From assembly GCA_964200075.2 (NCBI GenBank), contig CAXNAA020000525.1, forward strand, positions 1 to 20,474: a stretch of DNA of 20,474 bases, written 5' to 3'. The notes under the pieces were generated by a model. It searched no databases, was not told the DNA's origin, and was given only the letters and a program-made list of their open reading frames with translations. Source of the stretch: Sphacelaria rigidula. Its lineage: Eukaryota > Phaeophyceae > Sphacelariales. The stretch's first letter is position 1, and every line of letters begins with the position of its first letter. Both the position numbers and the translations under genes were made by a program. This document shows, one piece after another, positions 1 to 8,478 of the stretch.

Positions 1-5
1 CGAGG

Positions 6-50
6 TCAATGGTCTTATGACTATGGCATGCATGATCATGAGTACACCCC
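6..50. repeat. 45-bp direct repeat, copy 1 (partner at 20227-20271)
   Basis: This stretch matches 20227-20271 in the same orientation with only two differences by eye. It includes a TGCATGATC-like core that also occurs inside the small mini-elements at 2577-2687 and 5683-5785, so it is probably a piece of a dispersed repeat family and not a local duplication. It is followed at 62-134 by a second repeated segment. No gene is visible between base 1 and 196. Confidence 0.75.
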
Positions 51-61
51 CCTCGCCCCCT

Positions 62-134
62 GGAAACCCTCGGATGTCCCCGGACTGTCAGCCTGCAAAA
101 CTGTTGCGAGGCGACGTTCGCTGTCTACGGATTA
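62..134 (+). repeat. Dispersed repeat B, copy 1 (partner at 5066-5139)
   Basis: About 73 bp align without large gaps to 5066-5139 in the same orientation. Shared blocks include GACTGTCAGCCTG and GAGGCGACG. The right end of both copies (TGTCTACGGATTA here, TGCCTAAGGGTGA there) resembles the right end of the ~110-bp mini-elements at 2577-2687 and 7006-7110. It may therefore be a longer or mosaic member of that family. Non-coding as far as I can see. Confidence 0.65.
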
Positions 135-196
135 ACTGGGAAAAGGGTTGATTCTCACTACCGTACACTGTTTTGATGTAGATACCAGTTTGGATA

Positions 197-640
197 TACG
201 AGCTGGGCCGGCCTAGACGCTGATTTGAGCTCCCAAAGCAATATCTCATCGACACAGACGAGTTGAGCCGTGATCCGCATATCGTATTAATCGTCTGATC
301 AAGAAGGTGTCCAGGTGCTCAAAAGTCTGGGCCATGTTTTCTCGTTCATTAAATCCCATGTCTAGTAATTCCTATAGTATATATACCCTACGGAGATAGC
401 ATCCATACTAGTCTACATGAAACACCGAACCATATATATATATATATATATAGCGGATGATGACAATTTTTGGTGTGGACATCCCTGGATCACGGGGAAA
501 CGATCGATACCCTCACTTTCACCTAAGTCGTTATCCATCTCGAAATATGGCGCACATAATTTTCCATACTAAAATCGAAATATTTCGAACAGAGACACTA
601 AATGCACTAAATCTGGATATTGCGCCTCAGTTTCTGAGAG
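197..640 (+). repeat. Dispersed repeat A, copy 1, left part
   Basis: This segment aligns colinearly with 12776-13200. Shared blocks include CGACACAGACGAG, TAATTCCTAT, AGCGGATGA, GTGGACATCCC and ACCCTCAC. Both copies are in the same orientation and look roughly 75-80% identical by eye, so the duplication is old. Copy 1 carries an (AT)n microsatellite at 432-452 that copy 2 lacks at that site. The alignment breaks at about 640 and resumes at about 2022, where copy 2 is continuous. No conserved reading frame runs through both copies. Confidence 0.8.
432..452. repeat. (AT)n microsatellite
   Basis: About ten uninterrupted AT dinucleotides. It sits inside repeat A copy 1. The homologous point of copy 2 (near 13000-13010) has no AT run, so the array expanded or was lost after the copies separated. 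Confidence 0.9.
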
Positions 641-678
641 TTGTGTGTGTGTACGTGTGTATGTGTGTGCGTGTGTGC
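641..678. repeat. (GT)n-rich imperfect microsatellite
   Basis: A run of GT dinucleotides interrupted by AC, AT and GC steps. It lies exactly at the point where repeat A copy 1 stops matching copy 2, so it marks the left edge of the ~1.4 kb of extra DNA in copy 1. Short ORFs reading through it give Cys/Val-rich peptides and are not real genes. Confidence 0.8.
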
Positions 679-839
679 TGCCATCCCATCTATTCCGGAC
701 GCCGGTCTACACCTTTCGGAATTATATGTGGGCGCACCAGCCGGGGTCACACAGAAGGAAGGCCAACACAGGAGTTTCTTCTTTTTTGCTCGTTTTCACT
801 GGCTGGTTCAGGTTAAAAACCCAAAATTGTGTCCCCGGC

Positions 840-1120
840 GATTCCTCACGCCGTTTTTTGGAGTTGGACCATGCAATTTTTCAAACATGTTCTTGAAGGC
901 ATTATCTAAAACTCGAGGAATGGGCTTCTTTGATTTTTGGTTCAGGGGTCGAGATAGCCGGGATTCGCACCCCCCCGTTCAACTTGGTCAACCGCGACCC
1001 TGTATAACCGGTCAACAAACGACAAAAGAGAAAATCCCATCCTTCGAGTTTTAGATAATGCCTTCGAAAACATGTGTGCAAAATTTCGTCGTCTAACTTG
1101 AACAAACGGCGTGAGAAAAT
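840..1120. mobile_element. MITE-like element with ~84-bp inverted repeats
   Basis: Bases 840-923 are the imperfect reverse complement of 1036-1120, leaving a spacer of about 112 bp. The best-matching part of the arms is the CATTATCTAAAACTCGA stretch (about 899-915 against 1045-1061), and the outer ends match through CTCACGCCGTT. There is no transposase ORF, so it would be non-autonomous. It sits inside the DNA that interrupts repeat A copy 1. No clear target-site duplication was found. A GAGTTGGAC motif in the arm also occurs in the inverted repeats at 2475-2832 and 13665-13918. Confidence 0.75.
945..1000 (-). other. tRNA-like fragment in the spacer of the inverted repeat (weak)
   Basis: On the minus strand, 971-961 reads GGTGCGAATCC, one base off the RNA polymerase III B-box consensus GGTTCGANNCC. 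The minus-strand ends GGGTCG (1000-995) and CGACCCC (951-945) could pair like an acceptor stem. The segment is only about 56 nt, with no convincing anticodon arm and a poor A box. At best it is a tRNA-derived remnant, as in SINE heads, and not a functional tRNA gene. Confidence 0.2.
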
Positions 1121-2021
1121 TCGAGAACGCGCTGAAGCATGAAAAAGACTGCCGGCCCCCCTAATTACCTAATTAAAGTATAGAATCGCCCTCTTGGGGG
1201 GTTGTTTTTTTCGGTACAAGACCCAGCCGATTCAGTTTTTCGAGTTGAGCAACGGAAATTGGTACACATGTTCCTTGGGATACCACCTAACCCTACGACG
1301 TCGTACTTTTGGGTGTTGAGGCGTGCTGTACCGGGTTCTGGGGGTCTTTCCCCTGGGACCCCCGGAAGCCGGTAGAGAACAGAGAAACTTTGAAATATTG
1401 CCAAGAACACGAATTTTACATTTGGAGCATCAATACCTACGGAACTGCCAAGTTTGAGGATGATCTGAGTTTTTCTACAACAGAAGGGAAATCGTCACGA
1501 GACTCCGTGGGTCTTTCGTATGTATCATGAGTGGAAATAAGACGACGCCAAAGCTCCGCATTACCCAAACATTACGGTTTCCGGCAAAATTTGACCTCGT
1601 CGGAACCGTTTTCAAATCTGTTTCTCCCGTCAGATTCCCAAGCTGATGACGGTTACTGCGATTTGAAGCATGTGGAGATTCGGTGGAAACTGGGCTTGGA
1701 AGTCTTGTTTTCAATTTCGGAACAATTTGAAAGGCGCTGATTGGTCAAAGTATATTTTTGTCCATAGCGCCACCGATTTAGTCTTGAACAAAAATCTGGC
1801 TACGTCACCCTATTCTTCTGTTCATTGCGGTCAGAATGATACCATGTATGCGACTATTGGGTGCGTATTGCGTTCGTCATTTGCCGAGGACACCATTTTG
1901 GGTTTTCAACCTGAACCAGCCTATAGTTCTCCACCTTCCTTCTGCGTTACTTGCCTGTCTTTTTTATTGCGAGAGGGGTTCAGCCATCCCTTTCCCTCGC
2001 CGACCATAAAGTCGAACGGTG
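1121..2021. other. Non-coding stretch, no gene seen
   Basis: This is the remainder of the DNA separating the two parts of repeat A copy 1. The longest open frames are under 100 codons, except one of 172 codons (1670-2188) that runs out into repeat A, which argues against it being a gene. The only distinct structure is the strong hairpin at 1329-1374. Confidence 0.6.
1329..1374. other. Strong hairpin (18-bp stem)
   Basis: TACCGG-G-TTCTGGGGGTC (1329-1346) pairs with GACCCCCGGAA-G-CCGGTA (1357-1374) around a 10-nt loop, with one internal G:G mismatch and one G-T pair. It is short, GC-rich and isolated. No T-run follows, and this is not a bacterial context, so terminator is not an appropriate call. 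It may be the remains of a foldback element. Confidence 0.7.
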
Positions 2022-2462
2022 CTTTGAAATTTCGTATAGCGAATCGCTCGTGCATAACGAGAACAAAATCAGCATTTCATTTATTTTATTTTATTTCTCG
2101 TTTTTTCTGGAACGTTCAATTGAAAAATGGACAATGCTCTCGGACCTCATCTCAATTTTTCAGCTTAAGTTTCAAAATTGAGACATGAAACGTATCACGG
2201 AGAATCACAAAGGCATGCCGAAGAAAGAAAAATGGGCCTTCATTTTTTGTTGTTGGAGATGTATGGGCGTTATCGTGGAGATATGGTTTCTACTACACAA
2301 CAACGTCCTGAACAAGTGAAGAAAAATATGAAAAATCAACATTTCCCACTTTTTTCAGTTCATGGCCTAGCGAGGTCCCACACAGAGATTCACGACACAA
2401 CCACCAAACCTTGGCCGATGAATGGCCTAGAAAATGTTGTTCTGAATTTCGCCCGGCGCTGT
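2022..2462 (+). repeat. Dispersed repeat A, copy 1, right part
   Basis: This segment aligns colinearly with about 13205-13651. Shared blocks include GAAATTTCGTA, GAGAACCACA/GAGAATCACA, AAGGCATGC/GAGGCATGC and CACCAAA. It continues the alignment that broke off at 640. Both copies of repeat A end next to an inverted-repeat element (2475 here, 13665 there), but the two neighbouring elements are different. Confidence 0.75.
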
Positions 2463-2474
2463 TTCTAACTCACG

Positions 2475-2832
2475 CCGCCTCACCTCAATTTTGAGAGTCG
2501 AACTTCCAAATTTTGTTCGGAGAAAGGACAACATGCTAAAATAAGAATGACATGCGGGACACTTTTTTTTTCGTGAGTTAACCCTTTGACCGCGAGGGTA
2601 GGTGACGTGTTGAATCGGCATCAATATTCACTTGGAAGAAGTATGCATGATCCAGATAGACTACTCGTACGTTGTCTAAGGATTAACGGCATTCTCCTGA
2701 TGACGAGGTACTGATTATCGCCACTAACTCACGAAAAAAAACTCAGTGTCCCGCTTGACATTTTTTAGCATGCCCTATTCTTCATCTTCACCAAATTTTT
2801 CAAGTCCAACTCTCAAAATCGAAGTGAGGCGG
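2475..2832. mobile_element. MITE-like element with ~106-bp inverted repeats
   Basis: Bases 2475-2580 are the imperfect reverse complement of 2725-2832. Matching blocks run the whole arm length: CCGCCTCAC, ATTTTGAGAGT, GCATGCTAAAA-like, GCGGGACACT, and TTTTTTTTCGTGAGTTA at the inner end. The spacer is occupied by a separate mini-element (2577-2687), which also exists alone elsewhere in the window, so it is probably nested. No transposase ORF is present. A CTAACTCACG string occurs just outside the left arm as well as at the start of the right arm. Confidence 0.85.
2577..2687 (+). mobile_element. Mini-element C, copy 1 (~111 bp, GTTAACCC ends), nested
   Basis: It begins GTTAACCCTTTGACCGCGAG and ends TTGTCTAAGGATTAAC, which are imperfect terminal inverted repeats. 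The interior has the diagnostic strings TTGAATCGGCATCAAT and TATGCATGATCCAGA. The reverse complement of 7006-7110 and the direct sequence of 5683-5785 align along their whole length, so this is a dispersed family with no coding capacity. The TTAA at the ends could be part of the target, but a duplication is not certain. Confidence 0.75.
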
Positions 2833-3152
2833 GGACTGCAAACCACAAATCCACGTCCAGGCCGGCCCAGCTCGTGAAACATTCTTCACATTGTGATTGC
2901 AATCAAGGATTCTTGTGTCCGTCTCGTCGATAACGTCTGTAGGCATGTGTGTTTTTTGCATCACCTGAATTTTTTTGTGTCAAATTTACATGATTGACGT
3001 ATCCCTATTTTTCCATCTCCATTTCCATCTCCATTTCGAACTCCAATCCCAAGGGACACCGAGAGCCCTCGGGCCCGAGGATCTGGATCTTCTATTTTTG
3101 GAATATAGTCGAAGTTATTTCAACCGTGGAAATTTGACGAAGCACTCATATC
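2833..3152. other. Non-coding stretch, no gene seen
   Basis: Nothing recognisable apart from a 12-nt direct duplication (TCCATCTCCATT twice) near 3010-3035. An open frame at 2975-3250 (91 codons) runs into an inverted-repeat arm and is treated as chance. Confidence 0.55.
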
Positions 3153-3363
3153 AGGGGTGTCTCAGACTCGGCTCTCGGTATCCTGGTTTGTTTTGTTCTA
3201 TTTTTTCAAGTAAAATTGATGCCGGTTCACTAGATGATGAGACCGTTTGACTGCCAGGTCAGGTCCTCTCATGAATCGCGATCACTTCCACTTGAAAAAA
3301 CACTACACAACTCAGAGCAAGCGAATAAACCAGGATACCGGGAGCCGAGTTTGAGATACCTCT
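3153..3363. mobile_element. MITE-like element with ~40-bp inverted repeats (family D, long form)
   Basis: Bases 3153-3190 are the reverse complement of about 3325-3363 with few mismatches. The shared core is CTCGGCTC(T/C)CGGTATCCTGG, bounded by GGTGTCTCAGA on one side and TCTGAGATACC-like sequence on the other. The arm sequence TATCTCAAACTCG is shared with the compact inverted repeat at 6866-6955, so these belong to one family. The spacer contains a degenerate ATTGATGCCGGTTCA string like the core of mini-element C. Confidence 0.75.
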
Positions 3364-4467
3364 ATTAGCGCTACGAGCTGCCGTCCTGGGTCCATCGTGC
3401 ACAGCCTTCTGAAGGCATAACGGGAAAATCGCCGCGAAAGCTCTCTCGATGCAGAAATTCCATCAACGATGCATGAACACAATGATATATCTGTTTTCTG
3501 AGGCTGTGCAAACCAGTAATGGTGGAAGAATTCATGATGAGCCTGCACCAGTGACTAGTGATGTATCGAGTGTTTCGATGAAATGCATACCTCACCCACA
3601 ACACCTGCAACAACACCTCGCACTAAATATTTGCCCGATTTTGTACCCCTCCATCACATCATGCGGGATTTTGGAAACTGCAGATGGACCCTTTTCTGGG
3701 TATGAGCCCTTCGTACCGAAAGAGATTTTTACCTTTTTCACAATCCCCTTTCGACAGCGGATTCGACTCATAACGACCAATCCTAAGCCCCACGATCGTA
3801 TTGGGGAGCAGTTTTGTACACATCGGATCCAAGTCTACACGCAGGTTCAGAAAACACCTTTAAAAGGGGATTTCAGGAAGTGTTGGACTTCGAGAGTTTT
3901 ATTTTTTCGACGCGCGCGGGGGGGGGGGTATCGCTGCGATTAATTAGCGGTCGTTTTTTTGAAAAAAAGGATATTGAAAAAGGGGGAAATCTCCCTCGTT
4001 GACCGTTAGACAGCGACCCCCCTGCAGGTGGACTGATTTGGACTATACCTAGAGCTCGGAAATGGTACCAGTTATAACTGGCCATTGTCATTATGATGGT
4101 AATAATGGTAATGGTTATATGAACATTTTGGATGATGGTTTCAAACCATTATTTACCGTCACTGGCTTTATTAACCGTTATCGGCTACGTATGCTACATA
4201 CCGCCCTTTGAAAATTGCCCCAAATCGAACGTATTTTTCAACTTTCGTGAAGGCTAATCGTGTAAAAACGTGCCTCGCGCCTCCGGCGGGGGGCCCCCTC
4301 CACCGGAGGGCTTTTCGGCTTTTGGCTGATGACCAAACCATTATGTACCATTTTACTGGTTAATGAGTGCGCTACGCGTAACCATTCAACTCGTTAATGG
4401 TTAGACAAACCATTTCCGTGCTGTAACTATACTACATTTGGAGTTCAGAATTGCTCTTTCCTCGCTA
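3364..4467. other. Gene-poor stretch with one unsupported 164-codon ORF and small palindromes
   Basis: An ATG-started frame at 3449-3943 (plus strand, 164 codons) has no recognisable domain. It ends by reading through a purine-rich, poly-G region, so I do not call it a gene. Around 4068-4081 lies the perfect palindrome CCAGTTATAACTGG. From about 4085 to 4420 the strings AATGGT and ACCATT recur on both strands, suggesting a decayed foldback repeat. A GC-rich hairpin pairs CCTCCGG (4280-4286) with CCGGAGG (4303-4309). A sequence like a mini-element C end occurs at about 3997-4016. Confidence 0.5.
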
Positions 4468-4797
4468 CGTACTCGAAACGTCTTTTTCATGAACAGGTGG
4501 ATATTTGTCATCTATACAGAAAAGAGTCCCGGAGGACCCCTGAACAGTTTTGACCCTGCAGTCAATTGCGTGTAGAGTCGGTATGTCTGTTCGCTGTGTC
4601 TTCACTGGATACAACCGCAAGAGACAGTATATGTGTGCCATCGCTTTCCACTGAACACGATTTACTGCATGCTGCTGGTGCCTCTGCCTAGTGCTCAATA
4701 ATAACACTACAGTGTGATGCTGTGCTAGTAGCACATGAGGGGTCAGACAGGCGGCGTAGACCACGAGCAGAATACAAAACAAGTTATTTGTATTCAT
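4468..4797 (-). CDS. Hypothetical small secreted-type protein (110 aa), doubtful
   Basis: A minus-strand ATG frame of 110 codons. I do not recognise the protein. Its one suggestive feature is the N-terminus: a short polar start (MNTNN), then a hydrophobic run (LFCILLVVYAACL) and a small-residue end (VLLAQ), which is what a signal peptide looks like. The mature part would be about 85 residues with a few cysteines and no clear repeat or motif. An AT-rich CATATATTA lies just upstream of the ATG. Against it: no homolog known to me, repeat-dominated surroundings, and a length within chance range. It could also be a first exon only. Confidence 0.22.
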
Positions 4798-5065
4798 GTA
4801 ATATATGGTTGATTACCCATTACCAAAATGAGTCGTGGGGGTAAACAGCGGACTAGTCCAATGTAGTCCACCCAAACCGGAAGAATGTGCTCATTTTGAC
4901 GACCGTGATTGGTCAGAATTGACACCCGCGCCTCTCAGACCTCGTGCACGGCTCATAATTTCCCGCAGGAAACTTCCAAACACACACGGTTGTCTTGGTG
5001 AGCTTTTCTGCTCCTCTGTCAACAGAACCTCTCCTTCCCCTTAAAAACCACACACCCCGGCCACC
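4798..5065. other. Non-coding stretch, no gene seen
   Basis: Intergenic sequence between the doubtful minus-strand ORF and repeat B copy 2. No structure noticed. Confidence 0.5.
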
Positions 5066-5139
5066 GGAAACCCCCGAATGTCTCCCGACTGTCAGCCTGT
5101 AGAACTATTTTTGAGGCGACGCTCACTGCCTAAGGGTGA
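5066..5139 (+). repeat. Dispersed repeat B, copy 2
   Basis: Same orientation as 62-134 and aligned over its full length, differing mainly by transitions. An 84-codon frame (5136-5390) starts at its right edge with no recognisable content and is not annotated. Confidence 0.65.
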
Positions 5140-5682
5140 AGAAGGGCCCATATATGTATAAATTGGCGACACGGCGAAAAGTTGTGTTCTCGGAACACTT
5201 CACCTGGTGCACATTAGACCATTTTTTATGGAGACCAATTCTGAATCCGACGGGACCCCAATATGTGCCAAATCGGGGCGACTCAGATTCGCGAAACCCA
5301 GATCCGTGTTGTGTACCACATTATGACTCACAAATATTTTTTAATTGCTCTGTAAAAAGAGCGCCATTATCACCCGAAAACAACTTTTAGGGCGATATTA
5401 TTCTGTCTGTATGTGACTTCCGTTGATCTAGCAGTAGCACTTGTGCCTCATGGAAATTCGATTCTTGGCCTGATTCAAACCAACTGTCGTATGCGGCGGG
5501 GCATATTGCCCGATTAATCATTCTGAGACCGGACCCCCACTAACCAGGTGTGTAACCCTCCTCGTCATGTAGAGTCCATTTGCGAATCGGCATCATTTGC
5601 AGTCGTTCAATTGAAAAAGATGCCGATTTACGATAAGCCCTCATTCCCGGTCTGTCCACTCCACACTCATGCCTCAGAAGTG
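5140..5682. other. Non-coding stretch with a 10-bp inverted repeat
   Basis: AATCGGCATC (5585-5594) and GATGCCGATT (5619-5628) form a perfect inverted repeat with a 24-nt spacer. The same AATCGGCATC string is the conserved core of mini-element C, so this may be two half-copies in head-to-head arrangement. Otherwise no gene or repeat was recognised. Confidence 0.55.
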
Positions 5683-5785
5683 GTTAACCCCTAGACCAGG
5701 AGAGTAGGTCATCTGTTGTATAGAAATAATTTCAGTTGAGACAAAGTGTGCATGATCCAGGTGGACTACCTTCGCGATTTAAGAG
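5683..5785 (+). mobile_element. Mini-element C, copy 2 (diverged)
   Basis: Same orientation as 2577-2687. The left end GTTAACCCCTAGACC is well preserved. TGTGCATGATCCAGGTGGACTAC corresponds to the equivalent internal block of copy 1 (bases 5746-5768). The AATCGGCATC core and the right terminus (TTCGCGATTTAAGAG) have decayed. No coding capacity. Confidence 0.6.
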
Positions 5786-6865
5786 CCCAAGCCGCGGACC
5801 CACAACCAGTCTACGCCGGATCCCCATAATCGATGTACGCACCAAGAATCTTTACAGTGGACGGAAGAGGCCCTTCACCCCAAGCCGTCGCAGAATTCCG
5901 TGAGTACATGTTGGTGTTTTGTAGAATCCCAACCCTTTTCCGAGACTCTCAGCCAAGTCACACGGAAAGTTCTCCAGCAAGGGGGCGTAGATTGCATCAA
6001 CATGGCTCAAATCTGCGGTAGAGCTCTCTCCCACCTTTCTCGCCTGATCCAGTTGTAAACTATTTGGTTTGAGTGTTGACCTATCGCGATTTCTACAAGG
6101 CTGGGTTATTCGGCCGGCCTGTACGGGTGCAAGTGGTGCCTATGTGACTGCAGGGGTAGTGGTGGTAACCTTCGGCATTGACGAAAACAAAGGCCGTGTC
6201 TGTTTGAGACAAAGAAGAAAGCGGGAAAAGGAACCAAAGAACAAGAAGCGCGTTCACTACTCACCGCGATGCCACTGTACCCCGAGAAAAAATGCGCCGG
6301 CGCTGGCGCCTTTTTTTCTTTGGAAGCGAGCCTTTTTGAAAACTATTACTCGTACTATATTAGATTTTTTCACGCTATTCGCCAAGAATGTTTTGGGCTG
6401 TTGGACATGAAGGTCAATATGAACCAGCGGCGTAATGACCCTTGCTGTGTTTCCTACCTGTCACGCGACCCGGATCTGAGGCATAGGCTCAAATGAACTT
6501 CTGATCTCACTGTCCCAGCACAGACGATGCACAGCTCGAGCTTGTGGCTATTGATCGACTGAGTACGACGTTTTTCAGACAGGGGGAAGTCGATTAAACC
6601 TGAAGTACACGCGATGCCTTCATCAGTCTATCAGACAGCCTCTGTATGACGCATCCACAAACATGACCGGTCCTCTTCCAACACCAAATTGATCAAATTA
6701 AGAGCACTGTATATGGATTACTAGGAGCTAGCGCCAGGAGTGCTGCGCTTGTGCCGTGGATGTCCGTGCGTGTTAGCTCGGGTGGTGTTGGGAAGGTATC
6801 ATGTGGTTGGGTCATGTGTCAGTCACCCCTGTTGAGATTTCCAGACCTATCTCCGACTGCGTCCA
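5786..6865. other. Gene-free stretch of about 1.1 kb
   Basis: No convincing ORF, repeat or RNA gene. The longest open frame (6069-6410, 113 codons) becomes Lys/Arg-rich over an A-rich patch and has no recognisable domain. A sequence starting near 6270 reads open in two frames, as expected by chance. Confidence 0.5.
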
Positions 6866-6955
6866 CTAGATGTATCTCAAACTCGAGGTTCTCGGTGTAT
6901 CTTACGATAATTTACAGTTACATATGTCGGGAACCCCGAGTTTGAGATGCCTCTA
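6866..6955. mobile_element. Compact foldback element (family D, short form)
   Basis: Bases 6866-6902 pair with 6920-6955 as imperfect inverted repeats around a ~17-nt loop. Both arms contain TCTCAAACTCG followed by a GGTTC(T/C)CG block. The arm matches the ends of the element at 3153-3363, whose right arm also reads TTTGAGATACCTCTA. At ~90 bp it looks like an internally deleted relative of that element. Confidence 0.75.
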
Positions 6956-7005
6956 GCGCGGAAAGAATCATCGCTTTTCTCAGAAAGTCAGTTTTGTGAA
7001 TCTTC

Positions 7006-7110
7006 GTTAACCCTTAGACCGCGAGATTAATCTTTCTGGCTCATGCATACTTTTGTTCACTCGAAATTGATGCCGATTCAACAGGAGAATAACCTCGCTG
7101 TCTAAGGGTT
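7006..7110 (-). mobile_element. Mini-element C, copy 3 (best-preserved ends)
   Basis: The ends AACCCTTAGACCGCGAG and CTCGCTGTCTAAGGGTT are 17-bp inverted repeats with one mismatch. Reverse-complemented, the whole ~105 bp aligns to 2577-2687, including TTGAATCGGCATCAAT and AAGTATGCATGA. No coding capacity. Possible target TTAA or TA at the ends; not resolvable here. Confidence 0.8.
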
Positions 7111-7576
7111 GAGACCCCAAGGTGATTTTTGTGGGCCGGCAACCTGCATGCTGCATGCCTTTGTTCCTCTTCCCGCTTCTTTTCTTGTCTCGAGAAGACA
7201 CAGCCAAAGCACGTGTAACCATGGGTTCGGGGAGCCAGTTTGGGGGGCAATCTCGACAGGGCTCCTCCGTTCTCGATCCGCTCGGGTTGGGGTGTGCAAA
7301 ATCACCAAGTCCACCTGAACGGGTCGAACTGGTGTAGTGGTAACCTTGAGGATTGACGGCAAATTATGTTCAACCATGAAGCCGGGGAGCCAGGTTTGTG
7401 AGAAATCCTCTTAACCCGTTCGGTATGATATCGTGTTCCGTCCCAAAGAGGTTGTCCAAATCGAATGGATGCGGAAAGTTCACGAGCCGTCATCACTTAT
7501 GCTAAGGCTACTTCTCATGTATTTTTAAAAAAGCTGGTTGAAATGTTCATGTTTCGCCCTTCTCTGTCGTTTTCCC
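7111..7576. other. Non-coding stretch, no gene seen
   Basis: Several overlapping open frames of 60-90 codons on both strands, none with recognisable content or consistent coding character. No repeat recognised. Confidence 0.5.
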
Positions 7577-7798
7577 CCCGAAAAGAGGGCTCGACGGATG
7601 TTAACATCTTGGAATGACCTGCTCTACTCGCTGAGATCGTTCAAGAGCACCTTGGGGTTTTCCGCAGGTCAAGGTTAAACTTGCACAGTTTCATTTTTGG
7701 TTAAATTTGCATTCTCAACGTGCTCTTGATCGGTCTCAGCGAGTACTATAGAGCAAGTCATTCCAAGGTGTCAACATCCGCCCAGCCCTCTTATCGGG
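7577..7798. mobile_element. MITE-like element with ~75-80-bp inverted repeats
   Basis: Bases 7577-7650 are the reverse complement of 7720-7798. The blocks AAGAGGGCT, CGGATGTT, CTTGGAATGAC, ACTCGCTGAGA and TCAAGAGCAC are all preserved, with one 5-nt gap. The spacer holds a short internal duplication (GTTAAACTTGCA and GTTAAATTTGCA). The arms are clearly better matched than those of the other elements, implying a younger insertion or selection for pairing. No transposase and no obvious target duplication. Confidence 0.85.
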
Positions 7799-7981
7799 CC
7801 AAGAATGACAAGGAGGGCCGAACATGCACTTTTCAACAAGTTATTTTTTGAATACATGAAAGACGTAGCTTCAGGGCTGTTCTTGGCGATATAGATCAGG
7901 GCCGTTTTTTGTCTTTTTCTACCAAAGCGTGAGGTCCCGTTATTTTTCCAGTACAGGGTACCCTTTGGTTGATGATTTATG

Positions 7982-7989
7982 GTTGACAG
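7982..7989. repeat. 8-bp target-site duplication, left copy
   Basis: GTTGACAG immediately precedes the left terminal inverted repeat and is repeated exactly at 8479-8486 after the right one. It fits the nTnnnnAn pattern typical of hAT insertion sites. Confidence 0.85.
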
Positions 7990-8478
7990 CAGGGCGTCAA
8001 AAAGTGCCTGCGGCGCTGCGGCAGCGCGGATATTTAAGAGAATCTGCGCGCAGCGCATAGTCCCGACGGGCTTATCTGCGGCTTGCCGCAAAAAAAAATG
8101 GTGCCAGAGGCGAGAAACAATTCTGCGGCCTCCTTGTCGCCGAAGGCGACAAAATATTCTGGGGGAGTCTTTTTATGTGCAGCAAGCATCCGGACAATTT
8201 TCGTCCATTTCCGCACAACGTCCCGTGCCTTGTTCATATTACTCTTTGTATGTGCTACTTTTGTGCGTAAAACAACGTCAAACCACTAAGAATAGGTTTT
8301 ACCACGTACTAGAACCATTTTTTGACTGATTTTGAAGGGTATTTCGGAAGGAAAGACCGAACTTTTCCGCTCCGCAAGGCCCCTCCGGGGAGGGCCAGGG
8401 CAGCATTTCTCCTTGCGGCTCTGCTCTGCTCTGCTCTGCGCAACCGCAGACCGAGCCTCCGGACTTTTTGACGCCCTG
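7990..8478. mobile_element. hAT-type non-autonomous MITE (489 bp)
   Basis: CAGGGCGTCAAAAAGT (7990-8005) is the exact reverse complement of ACTTTTTGACGCCCTG (8463-8478): a 16-bp perfect terminal inverted repeat. An exact 8-bp direct repeat flanks it. Ends starting CAGGG with 8-bp duplications are the hallmark of the hAT superfamily. The interior has no transposase; open frames up to 116 codons are uncharacteristic. It is rich in small hairpins, such as TTGTCGCC-GAA-GGCGACAA (8134-8152) and TGCGGC-TT-GCCGCA (8077-8090), plus a four-fold pentamer CTCTG near the right end (8418-8439). Subterminal hairpins may serve as transposase-binding sites (inference). Confidence 0.88.
8418..8439. repeat. Pentanucleotide tandem repeat (CTCTG)4
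   Basis: Four exact tandem units of a CTCTG pentamer within the right subterminal region of the hAT-type MITE. Short tandem arrays near MITE ends are common. Confidence 0.85.

Noticed and set aside
641-1054. 137-codon Cys/Val-rich frame through the GT repeat
   Set aside because: Its N-terminus is simply translated microsatellite and the rest crosses an inverted-repeat arm.
3449-3943. 164-codon plus-strand ATG frame
   Set aside because: No recognisable motif, and its C-terminal part reads through poly-G/purine-rich DNA. Length is compatible with chance in this amount of sequence.
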